Shown: positions 8,864-18,414 of the stretch, piece by piece
Layout: the number at the start of each line of letters is the position of its first letter
Position numbering within the stretch: the first letter of the stretch is position 1
DNA from: Acanthaster planci
Taxonomy: Eukaryota > Echinodermata > Asteroidea > Valvatida > Acanthasteridae
Reading direction: 5' to 3'
DNA length: 26,931 nucleotides
Assembly (NCBI RefSeq): GCF_001949145.1
Contig: NW_019091808.1
Coordinates: 1-26,931 of the forward strand
The notes under the pieces: model-generated
Databases searched by the model: none
Seen by the model: the letters and a program-made list of their open reading frames with translations, nothing else
What the model was told of the DNA's origin: nothing
Translations under genes and position numbers: made by a program

Positions 8864-11475
8864 TCACAAGCTCATGTCCAGACAAACACTGCATTTCAAC
8901 TGGTTTAGACCAGTGGCCGAGTGTTTTTGTAGAGCCTTGCCCAAATTCTGATTTCCTTTGAGGCTGAGGTTTTGCAGAGTTGGCATACGATTCAGTGCTG
9001 CAACAAGGTGTTTCATGTCTGTCCTTTTCAGTTCGCACCAGCCCATATCCAGGTAAACAACATGGACCATTTCTTCCAGACAGGGAGCCCATGCTTCTGC
9101 AAAACCACCTAGAGCCCAATTGCCCCGCAGCGACAGGTCTTTCAAGGATGGCGTCTTACTCAGTGTTGCTACAAGGTGTTTGATATCTGTGAATTTGAGG
9201 TCACACCAGCCAAAGCTCAGGCGAGCAAGATGCACCATTAGGTTTAGATCGGGGGCCCAGGATTTTGCAAAGCCTCCTAGAGATGTATTCCCTTCCAGGC
9301 TGAGCTCTGTCAATGATACCATTTGACTCAGTGCTTCAGCAAGGTATTCGATGTCTTTGCTTTCCAGTGAGCAGCTATTGAGAATTAACTTCTCAAGATT
9401 TGTCAGGTTTTGTAAGAGTGGAATCCACAAGGATGCCCAACCACTCACACCATGAACTCCGTGGACAGTCAAACTAGCCAAATCTTTGCGATTGCTCAGC
9501 GACTTTAAAATGTTTGCCATGTCCTCGTCCGTCAATGAACTAGCCCGTATGTTCGCGTGTATGGAATTTCCCCGTGGCAGAACATTAAATTCTACCCACT
9601 TGCCAAGGCTAAAATCACAGTGCATCAGATTACCCATGTCACTAACTGTTTCAACAAGATGTATCAGATCTTCATACTGTATGCCACAATTTCTCATTTT
9701 TAGCTTCTTCAAGCTCTTCATGCTCTTCAAACCAGCCACCCATGTTTTTGCGTGCCCACCCAAGCCCTTGTTGTGTGAAAGGTCGAGATCGGTTAAGTTT
9801 GCCAGCTCACTTGCCGATGTTGCAATGGCAATGAGATCCTGTGCATTTATGTGACACGAGGTTAAGCCGAGTGATTTCAGTTGATTCATGTCAGCCAAAT
9901 GGGAAGCAAAAACCTCACTGAATTTTGGCAGACTACTTCTGGCAACAGTCAGTGAATGTATCCGAGAGAGGTAACCGCTTCCGATGTGCCTCAGAAACCA
10001 CAGGAAGGAGTTCAGCGAGTCATGGGTGTTATAGTCTACAACCATATTCCTAGCAACGAATGCCTCAATAAAATCCACTGATAATAGACTGGTCGACTGA
10101 CTTTCAAAGTAGCAATTTAGAGCCAATTCCGCCTCTGTTGGAGTCCATAATTTTTTGAACACTGTGTTCAGTACACGTTCCGCACACTGCTCGTTGTCAC
10201 CACAGCAGAAGCGCAACAAGTTCCCAAAAGCGCAAGGGTCGTCAATTTTGTTATGAATCTCTCGAAATTCCCGATCTTGCAGACACTGATAATATTTACC
10301 AGCGCAGTATTCTTGGAATGTCTTATCTATGAACTGCACGATGCTTTGCATGTCCAGCGACTTAATGACCCTTTGACTTTTGAGAACACCTGCCTGAATG
10401 GCCCTATCGAGCACACTCCTCTCAAACTCTCTCTCTTGAAAAGAATGTCTTTGTTCAGGGAGGAGAAGTCCTTGAATAGCAGTTTTTCCTACTGCCCTCG
10501 CTATTTCCGCTGCAACATCTGATGCTGCTTCTTTTGACAGATGCGGCATCTTTCTTCGAAATATGAACCCCATTGCCTCATCGAAAAGTCTTGACAAGGT
10601 ATCTGGTAGTTGGGCCCCTTCCCTCCACAATAAGCACATCAGTAACAGTAGCATTGGAATCTTTGTTAAATCAGAGAGGACAATGGATGACCGAATCCTG
10701 TCAAGAAGCTTCTCTGCCGTAACAAGGTTATCTGAATAAAACCGCAGAACGTACTGATTTACATCTTCCGGTCTAAATCCTAAAACGCTTACATGAACGA
10801 ATGGGTGTTGGACAAGTAACTTGCTTGTCAAGTCATCCAAGCAAGAGGGGCGCGTTGTTACAACTACAAACCAATCTTGGCCAACTTTTCGATTTAGCAT
10901 TTTTAGTACAGAACCGAATTTCGATGGATCGATGTTGGTTGCCTGAAATTCATCGAAGCCATCTAGCAGAATGAGCACACCAGAGGAGGATTCTTTGTCA
11001 TGAATAAACGTGTTCAAGTCGGCCTTGTCGACGGCCGTGTCGTGTGCTAAAAGCTGAAGAAACACTAAGTCGATGAGGTTCGAACTTTCTTTCACAGTGG
11101 ACATTTTCAGAACAAATAAAAGTGTAAACTTTCTCAGCACTTCAACAGAACCAACGGCCCAATCGTATGCAATTTTCCTAAGAATCGTTGACTTCCCTGC
11201 ACCAACTGGTCCACACAGAATAACGCGTTTAATCACCTGGCCCTCTATCGTTGTTATGAGAAAGACATCCTCATAATTTTCAGTGTCCTCTTTTATGTCA
11301 TGTACGTTTGTTTGGAGCAATATCTTTGTGTATACAGCCTTGATATGTTTCATGTCTAGCTCAATCCATGGAATTAACTGCACATAACTACCTGTTGTCA
11401 TGTAGATTTTTTTCAATTCCTTTTGGCACTGAATAGCAGCCTCTTCCGGCCCAGTTATTGTTCTTCCCTCCACGC
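8864..11475 (-). CDS. Exon 6: NACHT ATPase and LRRs
   Basis: A clear acceptor (TTTTTTTTAACAG, AG at 11477-11476) opens this phase-1 exon. The first full codon is GTG at 11473, so it is internal and not a start. Counting that codon as 1: a pre-NACHT motif (YVQLIPWIEL) at 30-39, Walker A GPVGAGKST at 88-96, Walker B LILLDGFDEF at 167-176, sensor TTRPS at 206-210, and a winged-helix region with FIDKTFQEYCAGKYY at 381-395. LRRs run from about 529 to 869 in roughly 57-residue double units with LDLS.N, LGG.A..W and a conserved Cys-x-Leu. All nucleotide-binding residues are present, so the ATPase looks intact. The frame stops at TGA 8866-8864 inside a repeat; see the decayed LRRs downstream. Confidence 0.93.
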
Positions 11476-14400
11476 CTGTTAAAAAAAAGTTTATAACATC
11501 AGTATCAAGATCAGTGATGGCCTAAATTTGTTGATGAAGCAAACGGGGCAGGAAAAATTCAAACGTGTGATGTGTAAATTCTTGCCCACAGTTGTCTTTA
11601 TTAATGCCACCTCTTTCATTGGTGATTAAAAATTGCATGTCCTCATTACCCCATGGGATTAACTACTCATGGCTACCTGTAGCCGTGCATTGCTCTTCCA
11701 GTTCGTTCCTGCATTCAGTGGCTATGTCTTGCCCTGTGGGTACTGCTTTTTCAGTCTCGACTGTCAACAAAAATCGAAACCAGATTTAAAACCGACGCTC
11801 ACACCCAGTAACCATAAACCAGAACCATGAACCAAAGCCCAGAACTAAAACTCACAACAGGGAGAACCAGGAACCCAGAAACCATTACCCAGAAACCAGA
11901 ACCAATTAATCATAAACCAGAACCAGAAACAAGAGCCCAGTACAAAAACCCACAACCGAGAACCAGGAAGTCAAAAACAAGAACCCAGAAACAAGAAACC
12001 ACAACCAATTACTCCAAACCTAAAACTAAAACCAAAACGAGATAAATTAATGTGGTATGACCAACATATATTAACTATTATTATTATAATTTTAATCGGT
12101 ATTTTGTCTCATAGCGGAAAGTTAACGTCAGACAGTAACTGCTTGTTTGAAAATTATCTCTTCATCTGCTACATTCTAACAACTCACGGAGAGGATACTA
12201 AATAATGCTGATATCAGTCGGGTACAAAACTTCCCAATTATTGCATTTTGAAAGCTTCAATCATTACTTTAAGTGTTAAATTGACATTTGCAATCATTTA
12301 CCTAATCTGTTGTGCGTCAAGGTCACATTTTGAACAAACTGCAATGTCGGTTGATAAACCGGTGCCAAGAAGGTGGGACTGTTGGTTCCATAAATACTTA
12401 AGGCGTCCACTGACACTTGTTGCAGAGAACAATGTCTCTGGAGAGCAGATAATACTGACGGCGATCCGACTTGGGACGCTGAAGGAGCGATATCTCTCCC
12501 TAAAAGGCATGAATTCTGGTATAGTGGTGACATTTGTTTTTCCACTTTCTCCTGGAACTCAGCGTGCCCTCCATAAAAACTGTCCACTTGCGCCTCGCTT
12601 GGTTTCTGATATATTAATTTTTGAATTTTATTTTCCTCGGGTGCCGGTAGCATTCCTCTTGACGTTGACTGATATTCTGTGGTGAGCAGTTGCTGTTTAT
12701 TCTGTGTTGTGTATCTGAACTGCCCCTCCATCACTTCATACTCGTTAATTGATGACACTTTATACTCCTTCGATGATGACACTTCATAGGCTTTAGATGG
12801 TGACACTTCATAGTCTTCCGATGATGACAGTTCATACTCCTTCGATGATGACACTTCATACTCTTTCGATGATGACACTTCGTCGTCTTTCGATGATAAC
12901 ACTTTGTCGTCTTCCGATGATGACACTTCATACTCTTTCGATGATGACACTTCATACTCTTTTGATGTTGACACTTCGTAATCCACCGATGATGACATTT
13001 CTTGTTGCGAGCACCGACGTAATTCTTCTCGTAATTGCTGTTTTTCTTGCTGGCTCGTGTCTTGATCCCCCTCCCGTCTTGTTCGGTTTCCCCAGTTTTC
13101 AGATGACCCCTCTCTCTCCAACTTCAGTCCTTCTGTCCCTGTACCTTTCTGTTGTCCCCGCTCTTCCTGTTCCAATCCCCCACCCCTATATGATTTCATT
13201 GATCCTTTTATGGAGCTCTCTTCTTGGCATGTTTCTGAAGAATAGTGTAAAGAATAATTACATCTTTTTTTACATTAGAAGAATAAGTACGTCTTGTGTT
13301 AGAAATCCGATATAAGTTTACAACCTTGATAAATTTCCACCAATTCTGGTCATCAATTTCACTTATTTTTGAACAACCCTCTAGCCATTTTATAGAATAT
13401 TCCTGTCACAAATAGCCAGAAATAGTCTTACAGGGAGAGGGGTTCGCGTGTGACACATGTTATTAAGTGAGGTCTTTGTAAACGTTTTAAGACGGCTTAG
13501 CACATAATTATTCCTTTACTAATTTGTCATTGGTGCTCCACAACCACTACCCCCTCTATCCACAAAATGGTCTCGGACGATACTTGCATTTTTCAATGAA
13601 ATTAATTCCCCGAATATCGCCCTGTATCATTCAAATTGAAATATATGTCTAAATATTCACTTTCACCCTTTTTCTGCCAGTAAACCTATCATGATTTCAA
13701 GTCTAAAAACGTTTGAAGGTGTGGGCGGTCCATGAAATCTAAACTCACAGAAATTAAATAATATTAAAAATTTTGATTTTTTTTCATTTAAAGAAATGAC
13801 GCGAAAGGTTAAATTGGCACCGTACTTTCTTATTAACTACAAGTACATAGACTAAAATCACTTGCCTTTTAGATCTGGTCCACGAGGTGTCCTGAAAATT
13901 GGCTTACCGGACACCAATAAGATCACTTTGGAAAGTCCAATGGCAGTCAGTGCCTCTCTCAGTCTTTCCAGTCTTTCTTCAGGATTTGTCTGCTTTTTCC
14001 ACCAAGAGAGTAACATCTGGTGGCTGCGTTCTTTGTTGCCTTCGAAGCTAGCACTGATCTGCCAGATTTCCGTTCTTCTGTAACTCAGACGCTCGGCCAG
14101 CTCTATCCAGGATTCTTCAACCTCGGTGGACAAATCCCTGAGAAACTGTTCATCAACCTGAACTTTGTCTGTTCAGAAACAAATGGAAAATTGTCATGAT
14201 TGCCAGATTTTAATTGATATAACGGTGGTTGTTCTCTGTTATAAGGTAAAGGTCAGCGGCGTATCGGGGAGGGAAACTTCAACATCAAACACGGTTTTGG
14301 GCTCATTCAACATGCTGTTTGGAAGAATGTAGTTGATGTTGTTTTCTTAGGGTTTTGGTGCTGATAGTTGATAAACAAATTTAAAGATTACCTTTTTTCT

Positions 14401-17400
14401 ACCCACCCATGAAGTATGCTTTGTAAACAACAACAACAACAACAGCAGCAGCAACTATCTGAAGACACTCAAGTTACCCCCACAAATCCCCTAACTGGAA
14501 CATTTGTCGGATGATTTTGCACGAAGCGTATACAAATATTGATATCTATTTTGTCTTTATTTCAGCAGATTCCGTTTGGATCACGCATGTCCTTTGTATG
14601 GTTTGTCAAAGTTAATATCTCATAGTTATTAAAATTACCAAAGACAACATGATTCCAACGACATGATTTCCATTTTCAAAAGGCTATTTACCGTGTTGTC
14701 CACCACCCAACAGACCATCAGTTGGCAGGCAGAGTGAGATATTCTCATCCTGTTGAATTCCATAGTCGCCGAGAGTAAGCAGGTCACCAAGCTGACAAAC
14801 ATATTACAAAATAACATGTCTGATTACACAGATTTTCAAAGTTGGCAATTATTCTTGTGGAGTACATGTATACAGAAGTATATCAGAGTGAGCTGCTCGA
14901 GCTTGTTGCTTTTTGGTACATTTAACAAGAACAATGCACTTGAGAAATTTTGTACATGCTCAGCCCAAGTTAGACTAATGTTTCAATGGGGGAAATTATG
15001 CAAGTATCCTTACTTGAAAGTTGCGAAAATATCTCCTGATGTACAGACGCTGATGTTGATTTTGGACGCCGATCTTACTGAATATCAGTGATTTTAAGGT
15101 TGAGATGCATGTCTCCGGTTTTAGTTGGAGACAAAGCGTCTTCGGCCCCCGAGGGGTGGAATTCCGGACAAAGATCTGTAACTTCGTTTTCACGCATCTG
15201 AAGCTGCCGAAAGAAAAAATTCCTGTTTCAGACTTTAACATCAGCTCCAATGACACGCGTCAAATTCAAGGAATCTGTGCAGGAGTTGCTATGAACATTT
15301 AAATTTAAGTCACCTAACTGCAGATATTTATAACTTAGTATGCTGTATGCGATTTTTTGTCGGTCAGAAAATTGCACAAACGTTCGTTCATATGAAAGAA
15401 AGCATCGCCAACTATATTTTACCAGGAAACCCTCGACCCGTCGCTGTCACGAGCTGGCTCTCCTCTGTGCGTCTGCCCCTCAGGAGTCGGTTCCCCTTTT
15501 TGTTTGTTCTGCTCATCTTCTCTTACGTCGTTATGTGGTCCTGGCTCAGGCTCTTTGTCTCTGGGTTTATAAGTTTCTGACGAAATAACGTAACGTTTAT
15601 TGACCGGTCATATTAATTTGAACTGGGTACAGAAATCTTGTTGTATTGATTACTGCTATTTTGGTCCAAACATTCAGTCAAATTAATTTTTAAACTTCGA
15701 AACTGAGCCCAAACGCTCTGAGTACGTTCGCTTGGCTTACACCAGGCAGCCCTGACGTGGGGATAGTGATGTGTGCGCTGTGCCAAACAAGTGAGACGGC
15801 GGGGATTCGTGGAAGCTAATCGAACTCGCCATTACACAATGCGTTTGGGGCAAAGCATGAAGGCCAACAGTCTCTGTTGCTTCTTTTAGCTTCTTAGCTG
15901 CTTCATCTTATTCCACCTGGCCTCGGTCGTGTTTCTGTTGACAGTCTGGATTTTAGCGATGTCTGCTTCATCGTATCCAAGGCATTTTCCCATGCCCCTC
16001 CATGCTGACCCATTTTTTGAGGACAAGTTCTCGAAAGGTACTCTTAGATAACGCTTGGTTTTTCTGCCATAAATCGTTTCATGACAACACTTTCGTTTCT
16101 TCTGCCATGATTTCTCTTTGTTTCTTTTGACTTGCTTTTTGATCAGATTGAAAATATGTAAAATTACCGTCAGAAGGTATGAATATTGCTACTGTCGCGG
16201 ACTATTCCCAGACTTGGTAGTCTGTTTGACCTTTATGTCTTTACAAGGGAGAACAATTACACAGATATTCTTTGAAATTACCCGTCTGTTTAGGAATAGA
16301 CTGTGAAAAACGTCAAAGGATGACAAACAATTATTGGAGATTAATGAAAACTTATTTAGAGCAACAGGCAACACGACCAATAATGATAACAACCACCACA
16401 ATAAAGCCTAATTAAACGCCATTCATAACAATTGATCCATTTTTTTCTAAATCAAAAACAGTGACTTAATAATTTCAGGTTTAATCTAACGTTCAAAAAC
16501 TTTACCGTTGGGTTCATCTTGAGCAGGGTTTTCAGTTGACAATGAGATGATGTCGTCTTTGTCTACAGCGTTTTTGTGTGGAGTAAGCTGATAAACAGGA
16601 CCGAAAAGAATCATGGTTTAAAACAAAATCAAGCGAACAAAAGGGAAAAAAGCCGCCAAAACATAGATTAAACACTTGTACAAAGTGAAACTCCAAGCTA
16701 ACCAGGGGATTCGTCGGAATCCTCCACAATGGAAATGAAACTTGGTTGAGAGGCTGAGAATGCATGATGTTGTATGACTGAAAGTCCAACATTTCAACTG
16801 AAAAAATAGTTTCCTAATTTACCTGAAAGTTTATTTCGCTGAAAAGTCGCTCATGTTTAGGCTGAAAACCGATCAACTCTTTCAAAGACGAGACTGCCGT
16901 TTCCCTACGCAGATCAAAGTAAAGTGTCTGTGGTCCATGATGGAGGGAAGTCGAGACGATAGAAACCTCAAGCTTCAGTTTCAATTTGCAATTGGTACTG
17001 TCATGAAAATAAAATAGCCATGAAAATTTTACAAGGGCTTTGTACGTTAGCAGGTTCTTATGCGACAGCTGAGCTGCTTGCAGACCAACTCTATTAAGTA
17101 TGTGGAACGTCTGTTCGGAATTTTGTCCGAATTGAGCTGAAGCACCCCGTCATCGGGAGTATTAACTTTCTTTGTAGGCCCTATCATCGCGACTGCAAAC
17201 GTACCTTTGCGTTTTCTAGTTGGTGAAGCAGCGATGCGCACTTAGTACCTAAGGAGCACCGGTTGCTGAGCTCAAGGCCCATTGGCGCTCAAAATAAGAG
17301 GTATTAGTTTTTCTGCTGTTGTATAGTATGACCAAAACAGTGTAGGGGAGGGGGTGGTGACCACTAGGCCATGGAAATTTGAAAAGCGGGGGGGGGGGGG

Positions 17401-18149
17401 GCTGGGCACTATACAAAGGGGCGACAGATGCATAAATACATCCATGGTAATGTATTTAAATCTTTTCTCAAAACTGTTTTCCCTTTTTTGGAGTAATATC
17501 GAAAACATTTTAGACACTGGGGAATGCAAAAAAAAATTGCAGTCCGCTTTAAATGTTGCTCATCACAAAAACGTGTGTTGGTGTTTTGGGGATGATTCAA
17601 CATTCCCTCCCCGTTTTGGGTGAAAAGGTTCTACTCAGGAGCCTTTGCAAATTCACACCAGAGCTTTCGTGATACATTAAATTAACGGTCCGTTTATTGC
17701 ATTTCAGACTTTCCAGGGAGGGAGTGGGGAATCCTTTATCTTTTCCTTGTCATTAGCCAAACGGCATTCAACAAAACAATTTCAAAGAATAGAATGCCAG
17801 AAAGAGTTCATTATCAATCTGCCGAAAACTGTGATCATAAGAAAATGATTGAGACACACGTTGTACGTACAATTAATTGATGCACACTACCTCTGTGTAG
17901 GCCCACAGGAGTCCCTTACCCTTCTGTTATCAGTTTGAGTTTTGGTTTTCGAGTACTTGGTGATAGTGATGGTCTCCTCTCAGTGCAGTAGCGACGGCCA
18001 GACGACTCCCTTCTCGTAATTAACAGGAATGTTTCGCTTCTACATCGTGTAACTTTGTTCTTTCTCGTGAATAGTTTGGCTTTGGAGTGGTTGTAGACGA
18101 CGGCCGTTGCCTTGTCTTCACCCAACTCCCGAATGGTCTTCACTGGCAT
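8864..18149 (-). CDS. UbL-Death-linker-NACHT-LRR receptor (NLR), six-exon gene model
   Basis: Model exons on the minus strand are 18149-17920, 16997-16823, 14791-14692, 14168-13908, 13234-12302 and 11475-8864, 4311 nt in all, which is 1436 codons plus stop. Intron phases are 2, 0, 1, 1 and 1, and each donor phase equals the next acceptor phase. Predicted layout is basic N-terminus 1-77, ubiquitin-like fold about 80-166, Death domain about 177-250, charged linker 256-566 with octapeptide repeats at 336-423, NACHT about 600-960, LRRs about 1096-1436. Family knowledge: NLRs are cytosolic STAND ATPases in which LRRs restrain or sense, NACHT oligomerises on nucleotide exchange, and N-terminal domains recruit effectors. 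By inference this protein would signal through Death-Death contacts, with the UbL adding a ubiquitin-mimicking surface. There is no signal peptide or membrane segment. The 3' LRR end looks truncated. The core from UbL to LRR is much firmer than exon 1. Confidence 0.72.
11476..12301 (-). other. Intron 5 with AC-rich minisatellite
   Basis: Introns between exon 5 and the NACHT exon are GT-AG, phase 1, 826 bp here. At 11797-12045 it holds a degenerate repeat built from ACCCAGAAACCAGAACC-like units (GGTTCTGGTTTCTGGGT on the coding strand). The frames open across it reflect the low complexity and are not genes. Confidence 0.75.
12302..13234 (-). CDS. Exon 5: charged linker with octapeptide repeats
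   Basis: The exon starts after TTCTTCAG (AG at 13236-13235) in phase 1 and ends at TTAG|GTAAAT (GT at 12301-12300), also phase 1, giving 311 codons. The first 80 residues are Gly-, Glu-, Gln- and Arg-rich. Next come eleven 8-residue repeats of the type SSSKEYEV. A Gln/Ser/Pro-richer part of about 140 residues follows, and I recognise no domain there. Low-complexity composition suggests a flexible or extended spacer between the Death and NACHT modules. Repeats offer many Ser-x-x-acidic (CK2-like) and acidic-context Tyr sites, so phosphorylation is possible but not shown. The right-edge gene has a comparable 24-bp acidic repeat, but in its C-terminal tail. Confidence 0.74.
12732..12995 (-). repeat. 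24-bp minisatellite, 11 units, inside exon 5
   Basis: Eleven in-frame 24-bp units, with no indels, encode SSSVDYEV, STSKEYEV, SSSKEYEV, SSSEDDKV, LSSKDDEV, SSSKEYEV, SSSKEYEL, SSSEDYEV, SPSKAYEV, SSSKEYKV and SSINEYEV. Differences between units are point substitutions, many conservative or acidic for acidic. Perfect length conservation suggests selection for the reading frame. Copy number is likely to vary between haplotypes. Confidence 0.95.
13235..13907 (-). other. Intron 4 between Death and linker exons
   Basis: 673 bp with the GT donor, or 631 bp if the GC donor at 13865-13864 is used. Beyond the 42 bp of possible extra coding sequence, I see no further exon, repeat or element in it. Confidence 0.6.
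13908..14168 (-). CDS. Exon 4: Death domain
   Basis: The acceptor (CATTTGTTTCTGAACAG, AG at 14170-14169) opens a phase-1 exon. The frame shows a full Death domain of about 75 residues: FLRDLS, then ESWIELAERLSYRRTEIWQI with the hallmark W..LA..L and I..I spacing, then R....LLSWW and a last helix ERLREALTAIGL. Death domains form homotypic helical assemblies and typically recruit Death-domain adaptors or kinases. The donor used here is G|GTAAGC (GT at 13907-13906), phase 1. A second phase-1 option 42 nt further on, AAAAG|GCAAGT ending at 13866, would be a GC-AG intron and would add 14 residues. Both keep the frame into exon 5. Confidence 0.85.
14169..14691 (-). other. Intron 3 with CAA/CAG microsatellite
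   Basis: A 523-bp GT-AG intron, phase 1, between the UbL and the Death exons. It contains a CAA tract turning into CAG (14425-14455). Nothing else is evident. Confidence 0.65.
14692..14791 (-). CDS. Exon 3: C-terminal half of the ubiquitin-like domain
   Basis: A 100-nt exon lies between an acceptor (GTTTGTCAG, AG at 14793-14792) and a donor (CACG|GTAAAT, GT at 14691-14690). It enters in phase 0 and leaves in phase 1, encoding 33 residues. The segment LLTLGDYGIQQDENISL lines up with the ubiquitin stretch containing RTLSDYNIQKESTLHL, and it is followed by a Gly-rich end (LLGGG) where ubiquitin has its Leu-Arg-Gly-Gly tail. Joined to exon 2 it completes one beta-grasp domain, interrupted by a 2031-bp intron. 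Here the Gly run is internal, so this is a fused UbL and not a conjugated modifier. It continues directly into the Death domain exon. Confidence 0.76.
14792..16822 (-). other. Intron 2, splitting the UbL domain
   Basis: A 2031-bp GT-AG intron in phase 0. Open frames of 60-112 codons occur on both strands (for example 14996-15256), but none shows a domain or paired splice signals that fit this gene. Confidence 0.6.
16823..16997 (-). CDS. Exon 2: first part of the ubiquitin-like domain
   Basis: The acceptor (CAG at 17000-16998) has a pyrimidine-rich tract and a CTAAC branch-point-like motif about 45 bases upstream. The donor is CAG|GTAAAT (GT at 16822-16821). The 175 nt carry one codon-completing base plus 58 codons. 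The frame reads as the start of a ubiquitin fold: strand 1 (KLKLKLEVSIVS), a loop, strand 2 (TLYFDLRRET), a helix (AVSSLKELIGF), then PKHERLF, which matches the ubiquitin segment from the helix end into strand 3 (PPDQQRLIF). The exon ends in phase 0 inside the domain. It was missed as a plain open frame because it has no start codon. Confidence 0.74.
16998..17919 (-). other. Intron 1 (putative) with G14 tract
   Basis: A 922-bp phase-2 intron if exon 1 is right. It has a G14 run at 17388-17401 and CTAAC before the 3' splice site. A second possible donor (AAAG|GTACGT near 17199) follows two overlapping open frames (17047-17290). Those frames could be an alternative 5' exon, but their phases do not fit the UbL acceptor at 16998. 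Confidence 0.4.
17920..18149 (-). CDS. Candidate first coding exon (basic N-terminal extension)
   Basis: An ATG at 18149-18147 follows an in-frame TAA three codons upstream, so it is the first possible start in this frame. Its -3 base is C, so the context is not strong. The frame encodes about 76 residues rich in Lys and Arg with no domain I recognise. It ends at a good donor (GAAGG|GTAAGG, GT at 17919-17918) in phase 2. The UbL exon begins in phase 2, and the join yields one Gly codon. That phase match is the main support. A basic segment before a UbL could be a localisation or binding signal, but this is a guess. A different upstream exon could be the true start. Confidence 0.42.
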
Positions 18150-18404
18150 CAGTGGTTATAGGGTTAGAAGTTCTCAGGAAAGTGAATCCTCGAAAAGCTA
18201 GGCTGAATAACTAGGATGCATAAATCAGAGACACATTTGGAAAGAAAATCACAGTTTCCTAGTTATTACCTGGCACCCATTTTTGACGATGAAACAAGCA
18301 GGGAAAACTATGCGGTTTCTGGACCGTCCCCCATTTTTGTGCTAGTGTGTATTCTACTCTGTTCATGGTTCGATGCATACACTCAGCCAATGTGGAATCC
18401 CGTG

Positions 18405-18414
18405 GGGAATTCCC
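18405..18414. promoter_or_regulatory. Palindromic NF-kB/Rel-type site
   Basis: GGGAATTCCC is a perfect palindromic kB consensus, about 256 bases upstream of the putative ATG of the central NLR. A CCAAT (plus strand, 18387-18391) lies next to it. A kB element would fit immune induction of the gene. One 10-bp match alone is suggestive only. Confidence 0.4.

Noticed and set aside
8864-8866. In-frame TGA at a conserved Cys as a selenocysteine codon
   Set aside because: The downstream frame has further stops (TAA, TAG) and frameshifts within the same LRR array, which points to decay.
8842-10522. Several plus- and minus-strand frames overlapping the NACHT-LRR exon
   Set aside because: They lie within the 870-codon frame that carries all NACHT and LRR motifs, so they are shadows.
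12248-13315. Plus-strand frames of 145 and 172 codons over exon 5
   Set aside because: They are reverse-strand shadows of the repetitive linker exon; exon 5 on the minus strand has matching splice phases on both sides.
17001-17140. Extension of the UbL reading frame upstream of 16997 (about 40 more codons are open)
   Set aside because: The hydrophobic run encoded there is a pyrimidine tract with a CTAAC branch-like motif and a CAG acceptor, so it reads better as intron end than as protein.
17047-17290. Overlapping minus-strand frames ending at a good GTACGT donor, considered as first exon of the NLR
   Set aside because: Their donor phases are 0 and 1, while the UbL acceptor needs phase 2; the phase-2 frame is closed by TAG. 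It could still be an alternative 5' exon using another acceptor.
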